A stretch of DNA of 50,063 nt from Saksenaea vasiformis B4078 (Eukaryota > Mucoromycota > Mucoromycetes > Mucorales > Saksenaeaceae), in assembly GCA_000697055.1 (NCBI GenBank), contig JNDT01002250.1, positions 1-50,063 of the forward strand, in the 5' to 3' direction. Both the position numbers and the translations under genes were made by a program. Within the stretch, counting starts at the first letter, position 1, and every line of letters starts with the position of its first letter. Below are positions 34,577-46,474 of this stretch, piece after piece. The notes below the pieces were generated by a model that worked only from the letters and a program-made list of their open reading frames with translations, did not search any database and was not told where the DNA came from.

Positions 34577-36216
34577 ATGACACTCGACAATGCTACTAGT
34601 TGTACTGTCTTGGTTCTAGGTGGTGTTGGCTTCATTGGTCGTCATCTGGTCGATTATCTTGTACGAAATGACTTGGTTATGCCCGCCAACATTCGCGTAG
34701 CCGATAAAGTCCTTCCTCAAACAGCCTACTTGTCAGATGCACATAAAGAAACCTTTTCAAGAGTCGAGTTCAAACAAAGCAACCTTATCAATCCAAGTAA
34801 GCCTATCATTTACTTTGTTACCCAGTCAAACCAACAACAACAACCCTTCCATTCATCCATACAGCATCCATTCAAACATGCTTTCAAAGAGATGACGGAA
34901 AAGAATTCGACTATGTATTTAATCTTGCTGCCGAAACAAAATATTCCCAAGTACCTGAGGTAAGGGGGAGTGGAAAACCAAAAAAGAAGTCATTGAAAGA
35001 AAGAGAGAGAGAAAGAGAGAAAGAGCGAGAGCCGGTTGACAGAATCAATGGGATATATGATAGGTATACCAAGAACGTATCTATCAGTTGTCTGTCAACT
35101 GTGCTAAGGAAGCAGCCAAACGAAACATTAAGGTGTTTGTGGAAATGTCTACAGCTGAAGTTTATGACAGTGATCAGGTGAAAATAAAAAAAAAACACAT
35201 CTTTCTTTCTTCCTTTTTTAACCTTTTTTTTCTTCTTTTTCGGTTTAGGGTGCCTCTACTGAGACATCTAAGATCAAACCATGGACTGTCATTGCGAAGC
35301 ACAAGTATCAAGCAGAAGAAGAATTGAAAAAAATACCAGGGTAAAAATAATGCAAACTTCTCTTCTTTTTTCTCACCCTAGATAAATTAGGCTGAATCTT
35401 GTCATTCTGAGACCTGCTGTGGTGTATGGACCAGGGGCATTGCTTGGCCTAAGTAAGAAAAGACTTAAACCCAAAAAAGAGAGAGGATGGGGACTCCCTT
35501 ACGAATATGCATTTTTTTATCTTATTTTATTTAGCACCTCGTCTTATTATTGGTCGTATCTACAAGCATTTGAATGAAGAGATGAAATTACTATGGTCGA
35601 AAGATCTCAAGTTGAACACTGTCCATGTGGATGATGTGGCAAGAGCCACGTGGCATGTTGCTACGTGGTATGTGAAACGCGACAAAAAGGAGAGCCAAGT
35701 CCCCATCTTCAATCTCGCTGACAAGGAAGATACAGGTAAAGTTAAAAAAATGGCATCATTATCAGGCAACTCATGGTGAGCTTGTCGACATGTTTTGTAG
35801 ATCAGGAAACAATTAACAAACAACTCCAAACCATCTTTGGCATTAGCACAGGTTATCATGGAAGTGTCGTATCTAGTTTTGCCAGGGTAAGTTAGTGCTT
35901 TTTTTTTTTTGGGTTGGATGGAACTGAGTTTTGGGGGTTTTTTTTCTAGTTGAATTTGGAGTCAGTGATTGAGGATGTCAATGAAAAACATTTGGCTCCT
36001 TGGGCAGAATTACTACGCGAATCCAACATCCGTGTGTCACCCCTGTCACCCTATCTCGATGAGGAGTTACTGTACAATAATGCATTATCCGTTGACGGGT
36101 CCAAAATTGAGAAAGAAACAGGATTTACTTATACCGTGCCGAAACTTACGCAAGAGAAATTGCAAGAAATCATCAATGGTTACAAGGCTTTGAATGTCTG
36201 GCCCAAAAGCGAATAA
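34577..36216 (+). CDS. Extended short-chain dehydrogenase/reductase (NAD-dependent epimerase family)
   Basis: A predicted NAD(P)-binding Rossmann protein; substrate unknown. Eight exons, 34577-34796, 34865-34959, 35064-35177, 35249-35340, 35391-35452, 35535-35735, 35801-35886 and 35950-36216, give 378 residues. The nucleotide-binding loop reads VLGGVGFIGRHL (about residues 12-23). NLAAETKYSQ and VEMSTAEVYDSD match the extended-SDR NAA and Ser-containing strands. At the usual Tyr-x-x-x-Lys position the sequence reads IAKHK, so the catalytic Tyr appears replaced. RPAVVYGPG and TVHVDDVARA are typical of epimerase-type members. The ATG at 34577 follows a CT-rich leader. Confidence 0.88.
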
Positions 36217-36384
36217 GATATCTCTTTACTTTGATACCATCACAACGTAGAAGTTTTGCCATAAAACGAGTCGCATTGTTTTTCTTTTTTCGTTGTTCTT
36301 TTTTTTCTTTTTTTGTTTCCTGGATGATCATCGTCAGCACACACACACACACACACACACAGAGAGGGAGAGAGAAAAGGAATT
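36217..36384. other. Convergent 3' region
   Basis: Short shared 3' flank with T-rich tracts and a (CA)n tract at about 36339-36360. Confidence 0.6.
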
Positions 36385-36727
36385 TTAGTTTCGTGTTATC
36401 TTTTGTACATGATCCATTGCCATGGCTAAACCCGTTAAGGTGGTCAACACTGTATTCAATTCGGTATATTCGGGATCGATAGTATCTGTATGTTTCAAAA
36501 GATCTTTAGGAAACGGAGTGTGTGTGAGTGCACCTATTAGAAGTAGCAGCCAGTGATAATTTACCTTTAATCAACAAACAGTACCGAGGCACACGTTGGA
36601 TCGGGGCAATAAAGTAATCGGACATCCCCATTCGATTGGTATCTTTTCGTGCTAAGGATTCCTTGATTGAAAGCTTTAGTTTTTTTTTTGTTGGGTTTAT
36701 TATTATTACTATTACTATTACTATTAC

Positions 36728-36758
<31 letters not shown>

Positions 36759-37815
36759 TGGTCAATTTTCATAAACAAAGCATTGTGACATGCTCGACGA
36801 ATCGTTTTTAGATTGGCTTGGTAATGAATGGCGTATTTTAGAAACACAACAATCTCGGATTCAAAAGATTTGAAAACTGAACCAATGCAACGACCACTCT
36901 CGAACGCAACTAAAAGTTTTCGTGACAGAGTGATCAATTCGGGCAGATGACGGAAAAGGACCGGGATGTCGCCTGATTTCACAAGTGGATCCTTTGCCTC
37001 GGAAGCCGCCATCATAGGCTCCAAATAACGCTACAAATTGGATGTTTGTTGTCACATCAACCTATGGTTTTTGCCTTTTTGTTTTACATACCATTTGAAT
37101 GAGACTCAGTAATCGGTAGTAAGATTGCTCGGTTGTGTAAAGTTCATGAATAATTAGATTTCTTAATGCCAAGTCTTTTGGGGACAAACACTGTCGTCTT
37201 GCCTATGTAAATAAAAACAAATAGAACAAAGCCTGACCATGGAATTTTTATTATTATTACCTTGTGCTCTCGTTGTGCCGAGTCTTTTTTTTGTTGTTGT
37301 GCATCTTGCATCAATTGTGCTACGGCGTTCTGCCATACCGTGATGGCTTGGAGTTCTTTGTCAACCAATCGAAACACAGATCGCGCTTGCTCCGGTAAGG
37401 TTTGCTTGGCTTTGTACAACGAAAGATGGCGCGTGGCTTGGTGCGGAGAAGCAGAATAGTCGTGCGCATTGTCGATCGTTTGTGTGTTATAGGATTCCAT
37501 TTTCATAGAGGATGAACGAGATAAGATCGATGAAAAAGGTGTCATTGTATTATGATGATGATGATTATGATTTCCCGGTGGTGCTTCTTCCTCTTCTTTT
37601 TTTCGAAATAAAAATTCAGATCGTGAACGAAATCGGTTACTGCTATGGCATGCGTGTTTTCGACGTGCAATACGATCAAAAAAAGACTGAAAACATCCAA
37701 AAGGTGCACTACGAATGCCCGTTTGGTTTATTACTACTTCTTCTTCCTTTTCGTCTTTGTCTTCTTCATGATGTGCCGATTTTGCATGATCCAATTTTTT
37801 TAATGACATAATCAT
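36385..37815 (-). CDS. RhoGEF, DH (Dbl-homology) domain protein
   Basis: A predicted activator of Rho-type GTPases. Five exons, 37261-37815, 37092-37202, 36758-37030, 36565-36661 and 36385-36503, give 384 residues. The N-terminal 185 residues are mostly low complexity (acidic and His-rich runs) and probably disordered. The DH domain follows: LALRNLIIHELYTTEQSYYRLL (CR1, about residues 195-216), PVLFRHLPELITLSRKLL (CR2), and SDYFIAPIQRVPRYCLLIKDLL (CR3, about 327-348), then the last helix. The protein ends about 35 residues after CR3, with no PH domain, unlike most Dbl family members. The (ATT)n tract lies in intron three. Confidence 0.85.
36697..36757. repeat. (ATT/ATTACT)n tract in RhoGEF intron
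   Basis: About 60 bases of ATTACT and ATT units, ending at the splice donor of exon three on the minus strand. Confidence 0.85.
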
Positions 37816-38199
37816 TGGTGAAAAAAGGGAAAAGAAGAAAAGTAATAAAAAAAGAAGAAGCAGAGTAGAAGAAGAGAAAAAGAAAAAAAGAGAGAGAGAG
37901 CTGTAGGTCCATTGAAAAAGGAACGAATCCCCTCTTTTCCCTTTTTCAGAGTGGTGTACCTCTTTCTCTCTCTATCATTTCCTGTTGTCACGGTTGTACA
38001 GTAAACTCAATGTACAAATCAATCACTCATCCGAAGAAGAAGGTCCATTGTTTATCAAAGTAAAAAAGAGTGTTAAATTATTTATCGTGGAAGCAGGAAT
38101 GGAACAGGTTAAAGACATGATCCAAGTTTTCCAGGATTTTTTGATTCCTGCTCGTGACTGTCCCTGTCTCCTTCTCGTCCCGTTCATCTTTCTTTCATC
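37816..38199. promoter_or_regulatory. Divergent promoter region, RhoGEF and ERG8
   Basis: Both start codons face away from this 384-base region. It contains upstream ATGs for ERG8 at 38010 (18 codons) and 38098 (overlaps the ERG8 start out of frame). A coding-like open stretch on the plus strand (about 37983-38160) is described in the findings. Confidence 0.5.
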
Positions 38200-40058
38200 A
38201 TGGTCCATCATTACACCATTGCATCCGCACCTGGCAAAGTGCTACTGACAGGAGGTTATCTCGTACTTGACCAAGCATTTACTGGTTTAGTTGTGTCCAC
38301 TTCCTCTCGTTTCTATACCGCTATTCGTCCCTCCAGTACCGCCACAGGTCATATTGAAGTCCATTCCCCCCAGTTTGATCAGGCATCGTGGTCCTACTCC
38401 GCTACCGTTGCAAAGGATCGTCTGGCATTCTCTGCACTGTAAGTGTCCCAGCATACACCATAATCCCCTCCCTACAGCTATTCACATATAATATTATTAT
38501 CTGTTAGACCTAGTCCTTCGCGTAACAAATTTGTGGAGACGTGTCTTTTCTTTTGTCTCTCTCTTTTATTGGAAAAATTGGGCAAAGAACGCTTTGATGA
38601 ACGTCTCCATTCTGGATTAACAATTACCATTGTTGGCGATAATGATTTTTATTCGCAACGTGCTCAGGTGAGGAACGGAGAAAATAAAAAAAGAAAAGAA
38701 AAAGCGATAGATCTCATTTCTGTTTTAAGCTCGCAGATAAACAACTCCCTAACACAGCGGCTGCACTTGAATCCCTTGATCCATTTTGCAAGACACATGC
38801 GACATTACAGACTGTCCATAAGACAGGTCTCGGCAGCTCTGCCGCACTGATCACTTCGCTTGTTGCGACTCTCTTTCTTCATTTTGGTGGTGTGACATCG
38901 GTTGAGAATGAACAAGACCGAGCATTGATTCATAATGTTGCACAATTCGTCCACTGTTATGCCCAAGGCAAGGTAGGCAGTGGCTTCGATGTATCCTCTG
39001 CTGTCTGGGGAAGTCATCAGTACCGACGCTTCAGCCCAGCCATTCTTTCCCCTGTCATGGTAAAAGAAAAAAAAAGAAAAGGAAAAAGGAAATTGGGTTA
39101 ACATTGGAATGATGTAGGACGAGCAAGTGGACCCCAAAATACTCTACGATACCCTGAAAGATGAATCAAAAAAGTAAAGCACTAAAAAAAATGAGAAACT
39201 TACTTAACCCTGTCTTTTTTTTTTATCATAGATGGGATAACAATGTTGTTCCTTTCAAGTTACCGCCCGGATTTGAATTGATGCTGGCCGATATCGACGC
39301 GGGTAGCCACACCCCAACCCTGGTAAGCAAAGTGCTTGCCTGGCGAAAGACACAACCCGAACAAGGTAAGGTTGAAGAAATAAAAGATAAGAAAGATGTA
39401 ACATGGGCACACGCCATTACAGCCAATGCTTTATGGGAAGAACTGGGTGCATTCAATACCAAGGTTGAAAATCACTTCCGTGATCTGCAATCTGCCTATG
39501 TAAAAGACCCTATTGCTTATCAAGAAGCCCTTGGTCAATGCGCAAAGTACAAGACAGCTGAAGTACGTCCCGTTTCTTCTTCTTCTTCTTCTTCTTCTGT
39601 GCGTGTGCTAAGGTCTTTCCTTCTTTTGTAGTGGCATACAATAACCAGCCCGTCTCCGGTGGTCCAACAAATGATCCAATTGGCACAGGATTTTGGTCGC
39701 GTGCGTGAATTGCTGCGCAAAATGAGCCAACTTTGTGACGTACCTATTGAGCCTGCAGAACAGACATGCTTGCTGGATGCTTGTATGAATGTGGAAGGAA
39801 CCATCATGGCCGGTGTTCCAGGTGGTAAGTGTGTGCGCGATGTGAAACCAACGTTGTGCTAAGAAACATGTCATAGCGGGAGGCTATGATGCTATCTTTT
39901 GCATTGTCTTGTCCGACGATGCCAAACGTAACGTACACCGTGTATGGAGCGAATGGACCGAACTCAGCACGGGACCTTTGCTCGCTAAAGAAGATTCCTG
40001 TGGTGTCACTTCTGTTGCACCCGATACTGTTCCTGGCTTATTGAATACACTGGTTTAA
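38200..40058 (+). CDS. ERG8: Phosphomevalonate kinase
   Basis: Converts mevalonate 5-phosphate to the diphosphate with ATP in the mevalonate/sterol pathway. Eight exons, 38200-38438, 38508-38667, 38730-39059, 39118-39173, 39232-39365, 39423-39562, 39632-39824 and 39877-40058, give 477 residues. Family features: N-terminal APGKVLLTGGYLVLD, the GHMP-kinase ATP loop KTGLGSSAAL at about residues 164-173, GSGFDVSSAVWGSH, and near the C-terminus MAGVPGAGGYDAI. The intron at 39366-39422 (57 bases) is stop-free and in frame, so its removal is probable but not certain; retention would give 496 residues. Start chosen as the ATG opening HHYTIASAPGK. Confidence 0.93.
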
Positions 40059-40211
40059 AACACGACGAGTTTATTTTCGGCAGTAGGAGAAGAAGAAAAA
40101 GAACAGAAAGGACGGAAGGATGAATGTGTTGAAAAAAAAGAAAGAAAGGAAAAGGAGAGAGAGAGAGAGAGAGAGAGAGACTAGTGTATAAAAAAAATAA
40201 CGAGTGTTGGC
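40059..40211. other. Convergent 3' region of ERG8 and CDC50
   Basis: About 150 bases between stop codons with a (GA)n tract near 40156-40180. Confidence 0.6.
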
Positions 40212-41761
40212 TTAATGTGTTCCAGAAGTTTGATTCCAAGAGAGACGGTCATGATCGCCCAGTTTTCTACAATAAAAAAAAAGACATTTGAGTCCCTTTC
40301 CCTTTTCTTTCTTTCTTCTCTTTCTCTTTTACCTTGGTTTGATAAAGTGCCATCCCAAAAACAAGACACCTAAGAAGGCACATATACAGCCCATAATAAT
40401 ATAAGCCAGACCCATAAATGGGTTTCTGTCGCCAAGAAACGAGGTGCCGGTAATTACGATTGATTTTGTGCCACCGTAGGCCGAAATATTGTAATCTGAT
40501 TTATCCATTAGCAAACAAAATAGTCATGCGAAAAAAAAAAAAACGACTTACTCAGATCCACCTGGATTTCATAGGTACCGGCTTGAAGTTTTTCGCCATT
40601 GTAGTGCGAGTATAACTTTCTAAAGCTAGGATACCAACTTGTTCTCATCCATACTTGAAAATGTTCGTCTTCCTGTGGATTAAACAGGTTTTCTTGTGTA
40701 TACTCGCCATTAGGGTAACGCTTAACCCAGTTGGGAGGTGGAGCGACCTGGTTGGGCTGCATCTTGGTCGGTCCGAAACGGGAAGCGTCCGAAGGCCAAG
40801 CAATACCCTTTTCCTCAAATGTATATGTCAGGTTGTTCTGGCTACCACCAGGAGGATTCAATAACGTCAGATTTGTGAAAGAATCTGGCCGAAGAAAAAA
40901 AAAATAGATATAAATAAATAAAAAAAAGAGGTCTAAAGGGCCAAGGTTTTACCGTTGAACATGGAATTGGCGATCAGACCGCAGGGATAGTATGTCCTTC
41001 CTGTTGCTGGATCCACATCGACGGGAAAGCAGGATGCATTTACCTCCGTACCACCCACCGCATCACCATGCAACTGATTGTAATTCAAGCTCTTGACATA
41101 TTTACGATGGTTTTGGTAAAAATTCGTCAATTTGTAGTACAGGTATACAGGTGCATTCAATTGCATTGGAATCGAAAATTCAATCGTACATCGAGGAACT
41201 GTTTCTCCTGAAGGAGCAGGCTGTCCATTGATAAAGGTCGCTGAATCCGTGCGCTTATAACTGGGTGCCCGGATCACTAAAAAATAGAGGTGTGTGTTTT
41301 CGTTAACAAACCTTCTTCTTCCCTCCTTCTCTTTCTCTCTCTTTACCTGTCGTATTTTCCGATGTGAATTTGTAACTGTAAAGGTTTTCGTCTAGCGTTT
41401 TGGGGGTTGCTTCGGTGGCATAAAAACAGTCGGTGTAGTCAATGATGATTTCGTTCACCTTTTTTAATCCATCCCAAGATGATTAGTATTATTATTATTA
41501 TTATCTTTTGTTTCCATTGGGTTGCATCGCTCGGTCTGTGTCTCCCTTACCGTATCGCTTTCGTAAAGAAATAAACCACCCAGAGGCGCAAACACGATGC
41601 CGGCTGCGAAAAGGGTAGGAAGTACTGTTTTGGGCGTAAGCAATGGTTGCCAAGCCTTGAGACGTTGTTGCTTAAAGGCCGTGTCTTTTGCAAGATGTAA
41701 GTCACTGTTGAGCAAAGGATACCAACCTACTGGCAGGTTTTCTGCTCTTAATTTCAGCCAT
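40212..41761 (-). CDS. CDC50: Cdc50/Lem3-family P4-ATPase flippase subunit
   Basis: An obligate partner of phospholipid flippases in endomembranes and plasma membrane. Seven exons, 41731-41761, 41551-41684, 41347-41458, 40953-41276, 40552-40884, 40333-40495 and 40212-40266, give 383 residues. Seen: family N-terminal [20 protein letters not shown], first membrane span (about residues 32-52) ending GGLFLY, a large ectodomain with [26 protein letters not shown] and [12 protein letters not shown], several N-glycosylation sequons (ENTT, NAS, NLT), and a C-terminal span [20 protein letters not shown]. The short C-tail ends SGTH. Whether it corresponds to Cdc50, Lem3 or Crf1 of yeast cannot be decided from the sequence alone. 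Confidence 0.93.
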
Positions 41762-42668
41762 GGCGAAGATGAGCGGGGAGGAAAGGTTCCACGGAGAAGA
41801 AGCAGAAAAGAAATAGAGTGAAAAGAGAGAAGAGGCAAATTTTGGCTGTGTCACACGGCTTCGAATGATTTCGCCCCCAAGCTTCATTGTGACTTTTCGT
41901 GATCCGAATCCAAAAAAAAAAGCCGGACGTTGAGGAATGATCAGCTACGCACACAAAGAAAACTACTACGTAGCGATGAAATTTACTTAACGCCAAAAAA
42001 AAAAAAAGGAACTATACACACTGAGCTAAAGATTCACAAAACTGTCTACTGTGGGGCTTCAACACCAAGATAGCCCACCTGTAGAGGCAAAAAAAAAAAA
42101 CGGATTACTTTCTAATAGCTGAATTGCATTTCTTGCGTTCCCTCTTCCCTCCCCTTTAAATAAATCACATCCGTTCACTCTAGTTAACCCAGACAAACCC
42201 ATGGTATACTCTTTGCCAACACAGGTTGTGCGGAGTTGCGTATTTTTCTATTTACAGCAACATTTCTGCAGATTCCCGGAGGCTGAAAGAGGGATTTGTT
42301 AAGATGTGGCTAGCAAAATAATCTTTCCATCGTTAGATTTTGCCCAGAAAAACATCATCCTGCCTTGAAGCAGCTAGCCAGCATGGTTACAACACAACTA
42401 AACGGGAGGATTCCTTCGGAAAACGCCTTGGCTTCTTCTTCTTCTTCTTCTTTCCAGTGTGCTAATTTGTTGATGACAGGGGTTCCCGTTTTTGTTGTAA
42501 GTTTGGGAAGGTCTAGGAAAGGTATGTTATTATTATCAGTTCTCCAGCGAAGAAGAAAACTGAGTCTTTTTTCCCCTGTGGGATGTCTGCTAGTGCGGAG
42601 TTCATAAAAAGGATAGAAGTGAGTGTGTTAAGGGACATGAACCGCCAACCCGCCTTGTAAACTCCACC
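41762..42668. promoter_or_regulatory. Divergent intergenic region, CDC50 and PFA4
   Basis: About 900 bases between two start codons facing away from each other. No supported exon. Short plus-strand ORF at 42365-42607 contains a Ser run and has no recognised family. Confidence 0.5.
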
Positions 42669-44167
42669 ATGCTTGAATCCATTCCCGGTCGCATTTTTGT
42701 AGTGGGAGTATGTCTTCTCATCGCCACCATCGCCTATTCATCACAAATTATGATCTTTATACCGGCATTAGGCCAGCATAGCTTTGCTGTGTTGCTGCCA
42801 TTCAATCTGCTGGTACTGATGATCTACTACAACTACTACTTGGCTGTCACCACCGATCCCGGAAAAGTGCCTGTCGACTGGGTAAGGGCATTGGCATGAC
42901 AGGCTTCTTCCTTCACGTTTTAAACTCTGGTAAACAACAACCTTTTCGACAGGAACCGCCTACATCACTGGTGCCGTCCAAAGAGAACCGTGCAGAGGGC
43001 ATTACAGGCCCTCGGTTTTGCAAAAGTTGTAACATATACAAACCGCCACGCTCACACCACTGTCGCTACTGCAAACGCTGTGTACTCAAGATGGATCACC
43101 ATTGTCCATGGATAAACAACTGTGTGGGCCATGGGAACTACAATCATTTTCTACGCTTCGTCTTCTACGTCGATTTTGCATGCTCCTACGTGGTTGTATT
43201 GCTGGTATGGCGGATACGAAGCATCATGGATGATCTTCGTCATTTCAGGGTAAGGTTACTGAACGCATCACTTGACAAGAAAACATGACTTATGTGTGTG
43301 TTTTTTTTATATTTTATTTATTAACAGTTTGACGCTGAACCGACGACAACAGAAGTGGTCTTTATGGTGATCAATTTTGTGCTTGCCTGTGTCGTTTTGT
43401 TTTGCGTGGGCATTTTAAGCATGTACCATCTTTACTGCGTTGCAAGAAACCAATCTTCAATTGAAGCATGGGAACGTAATAAGGTGGAATCCCTCATTCG
43501 AAGAGGCAAAATTGCACCTGTAATTGTTTTCATGAGATCCTTGTGTTCCCTTTTTCCGACAACTCATCTTTTGCTATTTAGGTCAATTATCCTTTTGATC
43601 TTGGTTTCTATCAAAACATATGCTCTGTTCTTGGAAATAATCCACTCCTATGGTTATGGCCACAATCCATGACGACAGACGGGTTGTCCTTTCCGGTCTG
43701 TGCGCATACAGGTAAGGCAAAAAAAAAAAAAACGTATGGGGGTTCCTTTTTATCTAGACAATGCTTTAGATCTTAGACTGCCTTTTTATTGGCCACCCCG
43801 CGATCCGGATGATCTACGTCCTTCAATCTTTTCTGCAGAATACCGTCGTGCACAACAACGACGTTACGAAGCAGAAATGGATGCTGCCGATTCAGAAGAT
43901 TACTATTATGATTCCGGCAGCGGTATCACGGATAGTGAGGCAGAGTATTCGCTCAGTGATGAAGAACAAAGTATGCGACGACTGATGCGAGACCATATCG
44001 ATGGTTTATCAGGCGGCGACTATATAAAAACCGAGAGACCTTACCGCCATCGACGACAATGGGAACAAGAGGTGGATGAAGACGAAGAGGAAGGAGGTGA
44101 TGATACCGTGCCATTGGCCAACATTTACCCTCGCAAATCACCAGGAAAAGAAGACAAAGAAGACTAA
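42669..44167 (+). CDS. PFA4: DHHC palmitoyltransferase Pfa4-like
   Basis: Transfers palmitate to cysteines of membrane proteins; yeast Pfa4 works in the ER on chitin synthase Chs3. Five exons, 42669-42881, 42953-43249, 43328-43519, 43582-43711 and 43758-44167, give 413 residues. Two N-terminal membrane spans (about residues 8-28 and 37-57) precede the cysteine-rich domain [15 protein letters not shown]...C and the DHHC box in [21 protein letters not shown]. After the DHHC box come two more spans and the Pfa4-type motif [19 protein letters not shown] then [11 protein letters not shown] and NPLLWLWPQ. The last 130 residues are acidic and low complexity. Length matches Pfa4 (about 380-450). Confidence 0.92.
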
Positions 44168-44359
44168 AACAAAACCAAAAAAAGAAAAAAAAATCCCCCA
44201 TCGTAGTGCATTTCATTTCTCTTTTCTTTTCTTTTTTTCCCACGACCTTTGCATTTCAAAATCGTTAGATATCTATAATAATCATTTTATGATAAACTTT
44301 TTTGGAAAAAAAAAGAGAGAGAAAGAAAGAGAGAGAGAGAGAGAAGCGTTTATCTATTT
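44168..44359. other. Convergent 3' region of PFA4 and TIM23
   Basis: About 190 bases between stops with A-rich, T-rich and (GA)n tracts. Confidence 0.6.
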
Positions 44360-45095
44360 CTAGAATTTGTCCGCAGTCATGGACACCAAAAGAGACCACA
44401 CACCAGCAACACCTCCGCACACAGCGGATGCCATCAATGTCGCGCGGGGACCTAAAGGGAAGTTGAGTTTTGAGGGATTGTTTTGGTTATCTCGGGAACT
44501 TACCTGCCGTGCTCTTGAAGATGGCTCCAGAAATGGCACCACCAGCGATGCTATTCAACATATCATGTTCACCTCTTGCGTAATCAATCATTGCTGTTGT
44601 GCCATTATACATCATAGCAACCACACCCACAGCGTTACCCCATCCAGGTCCGCGACGTGTAATCGTGTTGAGGGTTGTGTTAAGACGAACTCTGGCGTTG
44701 GGTGAGTTGGCGCTTCGTCGGAGACCTTCAGCCAAACCAAAGGCGCCACCCAACGTCAAACCGGCCAAGTAAGTCGCACCTGTACCATAACACAGATCAT
44801 CGGTCCAACCACGCGAAGGTGTCAGTGCTGCACCACCATGGCCAGTGGCTTGATCTTCAATTTGCAAAAAGTCAATGCCTCCTTGAAGAGCAATAGGCTG
44901 CAGTTTCGTGGGATCGTAGGATACGTTGGAAAGGAAATCCGGCATTTGTTCATACGAGTTTTCCATTACAGGCGCGGAATCAAAACCCTGATTGCCGGTT
45001 GGTGAATAGATATCGTCAACATCTTGGGAGTTGAACTCGGAAGAGCTGTTGTCGTTGGTAGGTGCGCTGGTGGATCCGAAGCCAAAGATACCCAT
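44360..45095 (-). CDS. TIM23: Mitochondrial inner-membrane translocase Tim23
   Basis: Channel-forming subunit of the TIM23 complex that imports presequence proteins. Two exons, 44504-45095 and 44360-44451, give 227 residues. The N-terminal half is a polar intermembrane-space domain with LSNVSYDPTKLQPIAL and GGIDFLQIED. The C-terminal half has the Tim17/22/23 membrane domain: TYLAGLTLGGAFGLAEGL, RRGPGWGNAVGVVAMMYNG, SIAGGAISGAIFKSTAGPRA and a final span. Length matches fungal Tim23 (about 220-240). The last 60 bases encode a short C-tail DKF. Confidence 0.95.
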
Positions 45096-45261
45096 GTTTG
45101 ACGAAGGGGAACAACAAGACGAAAAACTCTGGACGGAGTGAGAAAAATCGCGCAAGCCTTCGAAGTTTTGCCGGGGTGACGTTTTCTTGCCTAAACCCCG
45201 ACCGGGAACGATTTAACTTTTATTCGGTCATTGAAATCGAAATGTGATCATTTTTCTTTAT
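45096..45261. other. Intergenic between TIM23 and the SWIM relic
   Basis: Contains the TIM23 promoter region; no other signal seen. Confidence 0.4.
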
Positions 45262-46145
45262 TTATCTTTGCGTTGACAAATTCGTATTGGGGAACACTTC
45301 TTCTTTGCTCCAAGCATACTCCATAGCATCAAAATACTTCTTTATCTCCAAGAACTTTTCAGGCGAGCATCCTTCACAGCTTTGGAACTCTTGCAGGAAG
45401 TTTTGCATTCTCTGTTCCAAGACTGTCTTCTGTGACGCGAAGTCCAATGTGCCATCTTCCGTGTTTTGAACTGGAACAGTTAATGTCACATGTGAGTAAG
45501 TAGACACTATTAACAGCATTACGCGTTAGAAGCTGTATGCAAGTAGTTTTCTACAATACCTTGAAGGACGTTTAGGTTGGGATTGGCACGCTGGAGGAGA
45601 TACATATGTTTGCATGCTACTTGGCGCCAGACGAAGTCTCTGCAGGTGCATGCTGTCATGTTCGAATTTTCGACAGAAATATTATATGCTACGCCCTCCT
45701 GTGTGAATGATCTGACAGTATGACCCGAGACCATATCGTCAACTACAGCACTAGGTATCTGGGCAGCTGCAATCTCTCGTCGTCTTCTCTCTCTTTCTGC
45801 GGGCCCCATTCTTCCGACATTTGCGCTTACGCGTGCCGTGGTCATTTGGAAGTCGAACTCCACATCGTGTATTAAGATCAAGTCAGCAATGATCTTCTTG
45901 GGATCCGTTTGCTCTTTGCTATATTTCCAATGTCGATTCACTTGCGAGTATTATCCCTACACGATCTAACTACGTGGGAAGAGCCATAGTTGGATACATA
46001 CGTTCAGATGTGCAAATCTGTCTTGCAGCTGGTTTTCGTTGAATCTTACTGAAAATGATTTTCTTCCACCCCTTGCATTCTGCTTATTTTCGGGTACATT
46101 TGCACTTCATTTTGCAAAGTTTTTATCACATCATCGAGATCCAAC
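45262..46145 (-). pseudogene. SWIM zinc-finger C-terminal part of a MULE-like transposase
   Basis: Coding segments on the minus strand: LDLDDVIKTLQNEV (about 46145-46050), RFNENQLQDRFAHLN (about 46035-46000), NRHWKYSKEQTDPKKIIADLI through VEFDFQMTT and NVGRMGPAERERRRREIAA, the SWIM finger CTCRDFVWRQVACKHMYLL (C-x-C and C-x-H ligands) at 45941-45519, and a helical tail (about 45480-45262). This arrangement matches the C-terminus of fungal MULE-like (Mutator) transposases or SWIM proteins. The DDE catalytic domain is absent upstream. The junction between the finger exon and the tail needs a frame shift or a non-standard splice, since the obvious GT-AG pair leaves the wrong phase. It is either a truncated relic or a domesticated fragment. 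Confidence 0.6.
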
Positions 46146-46474
46146 TGTGGCAACGTCTACCTGTGTCCCAATTATTGCTGCACTACACAATCGCTTATTA
46201 TCTTCAATATGGAAGATAGCTCTGCATCTGCAAGCTTCTTGCAGGTTATTTTCTCTTTAAATAAAAGGGATAGTTTCTTTTGAGACAGGATAACACTTCC
46301 CCAGAGACCAGTTTCTGACAGGAATTGTTTGTTTGTGATTAGCTGCAGGAATATCTTTCCGATCTGACGGACAAAGAACAGGATTTACTCGCACGCAGCG
46401 ATCAAACGTTGACCAATAGGCTTTAAACAGTACGAAGGTTAATATGGTTTGGTGGCCACACTGCCTGTGTAATT
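46146..46474. other. Stretch upstream of the SWIM relic
   Basis: May include further decayed exons of the SWIM gene on the minus strand (for example near 46200-46260), but no consistent chain was found. Confidence 0.35.

Noticed and set aside
38097..38248. Separate small gene overlapping the ERG8 start
   Set aside because: It overlaps the first ERG8 codons out of frame and has no known domain; treated as an upstream ORF.
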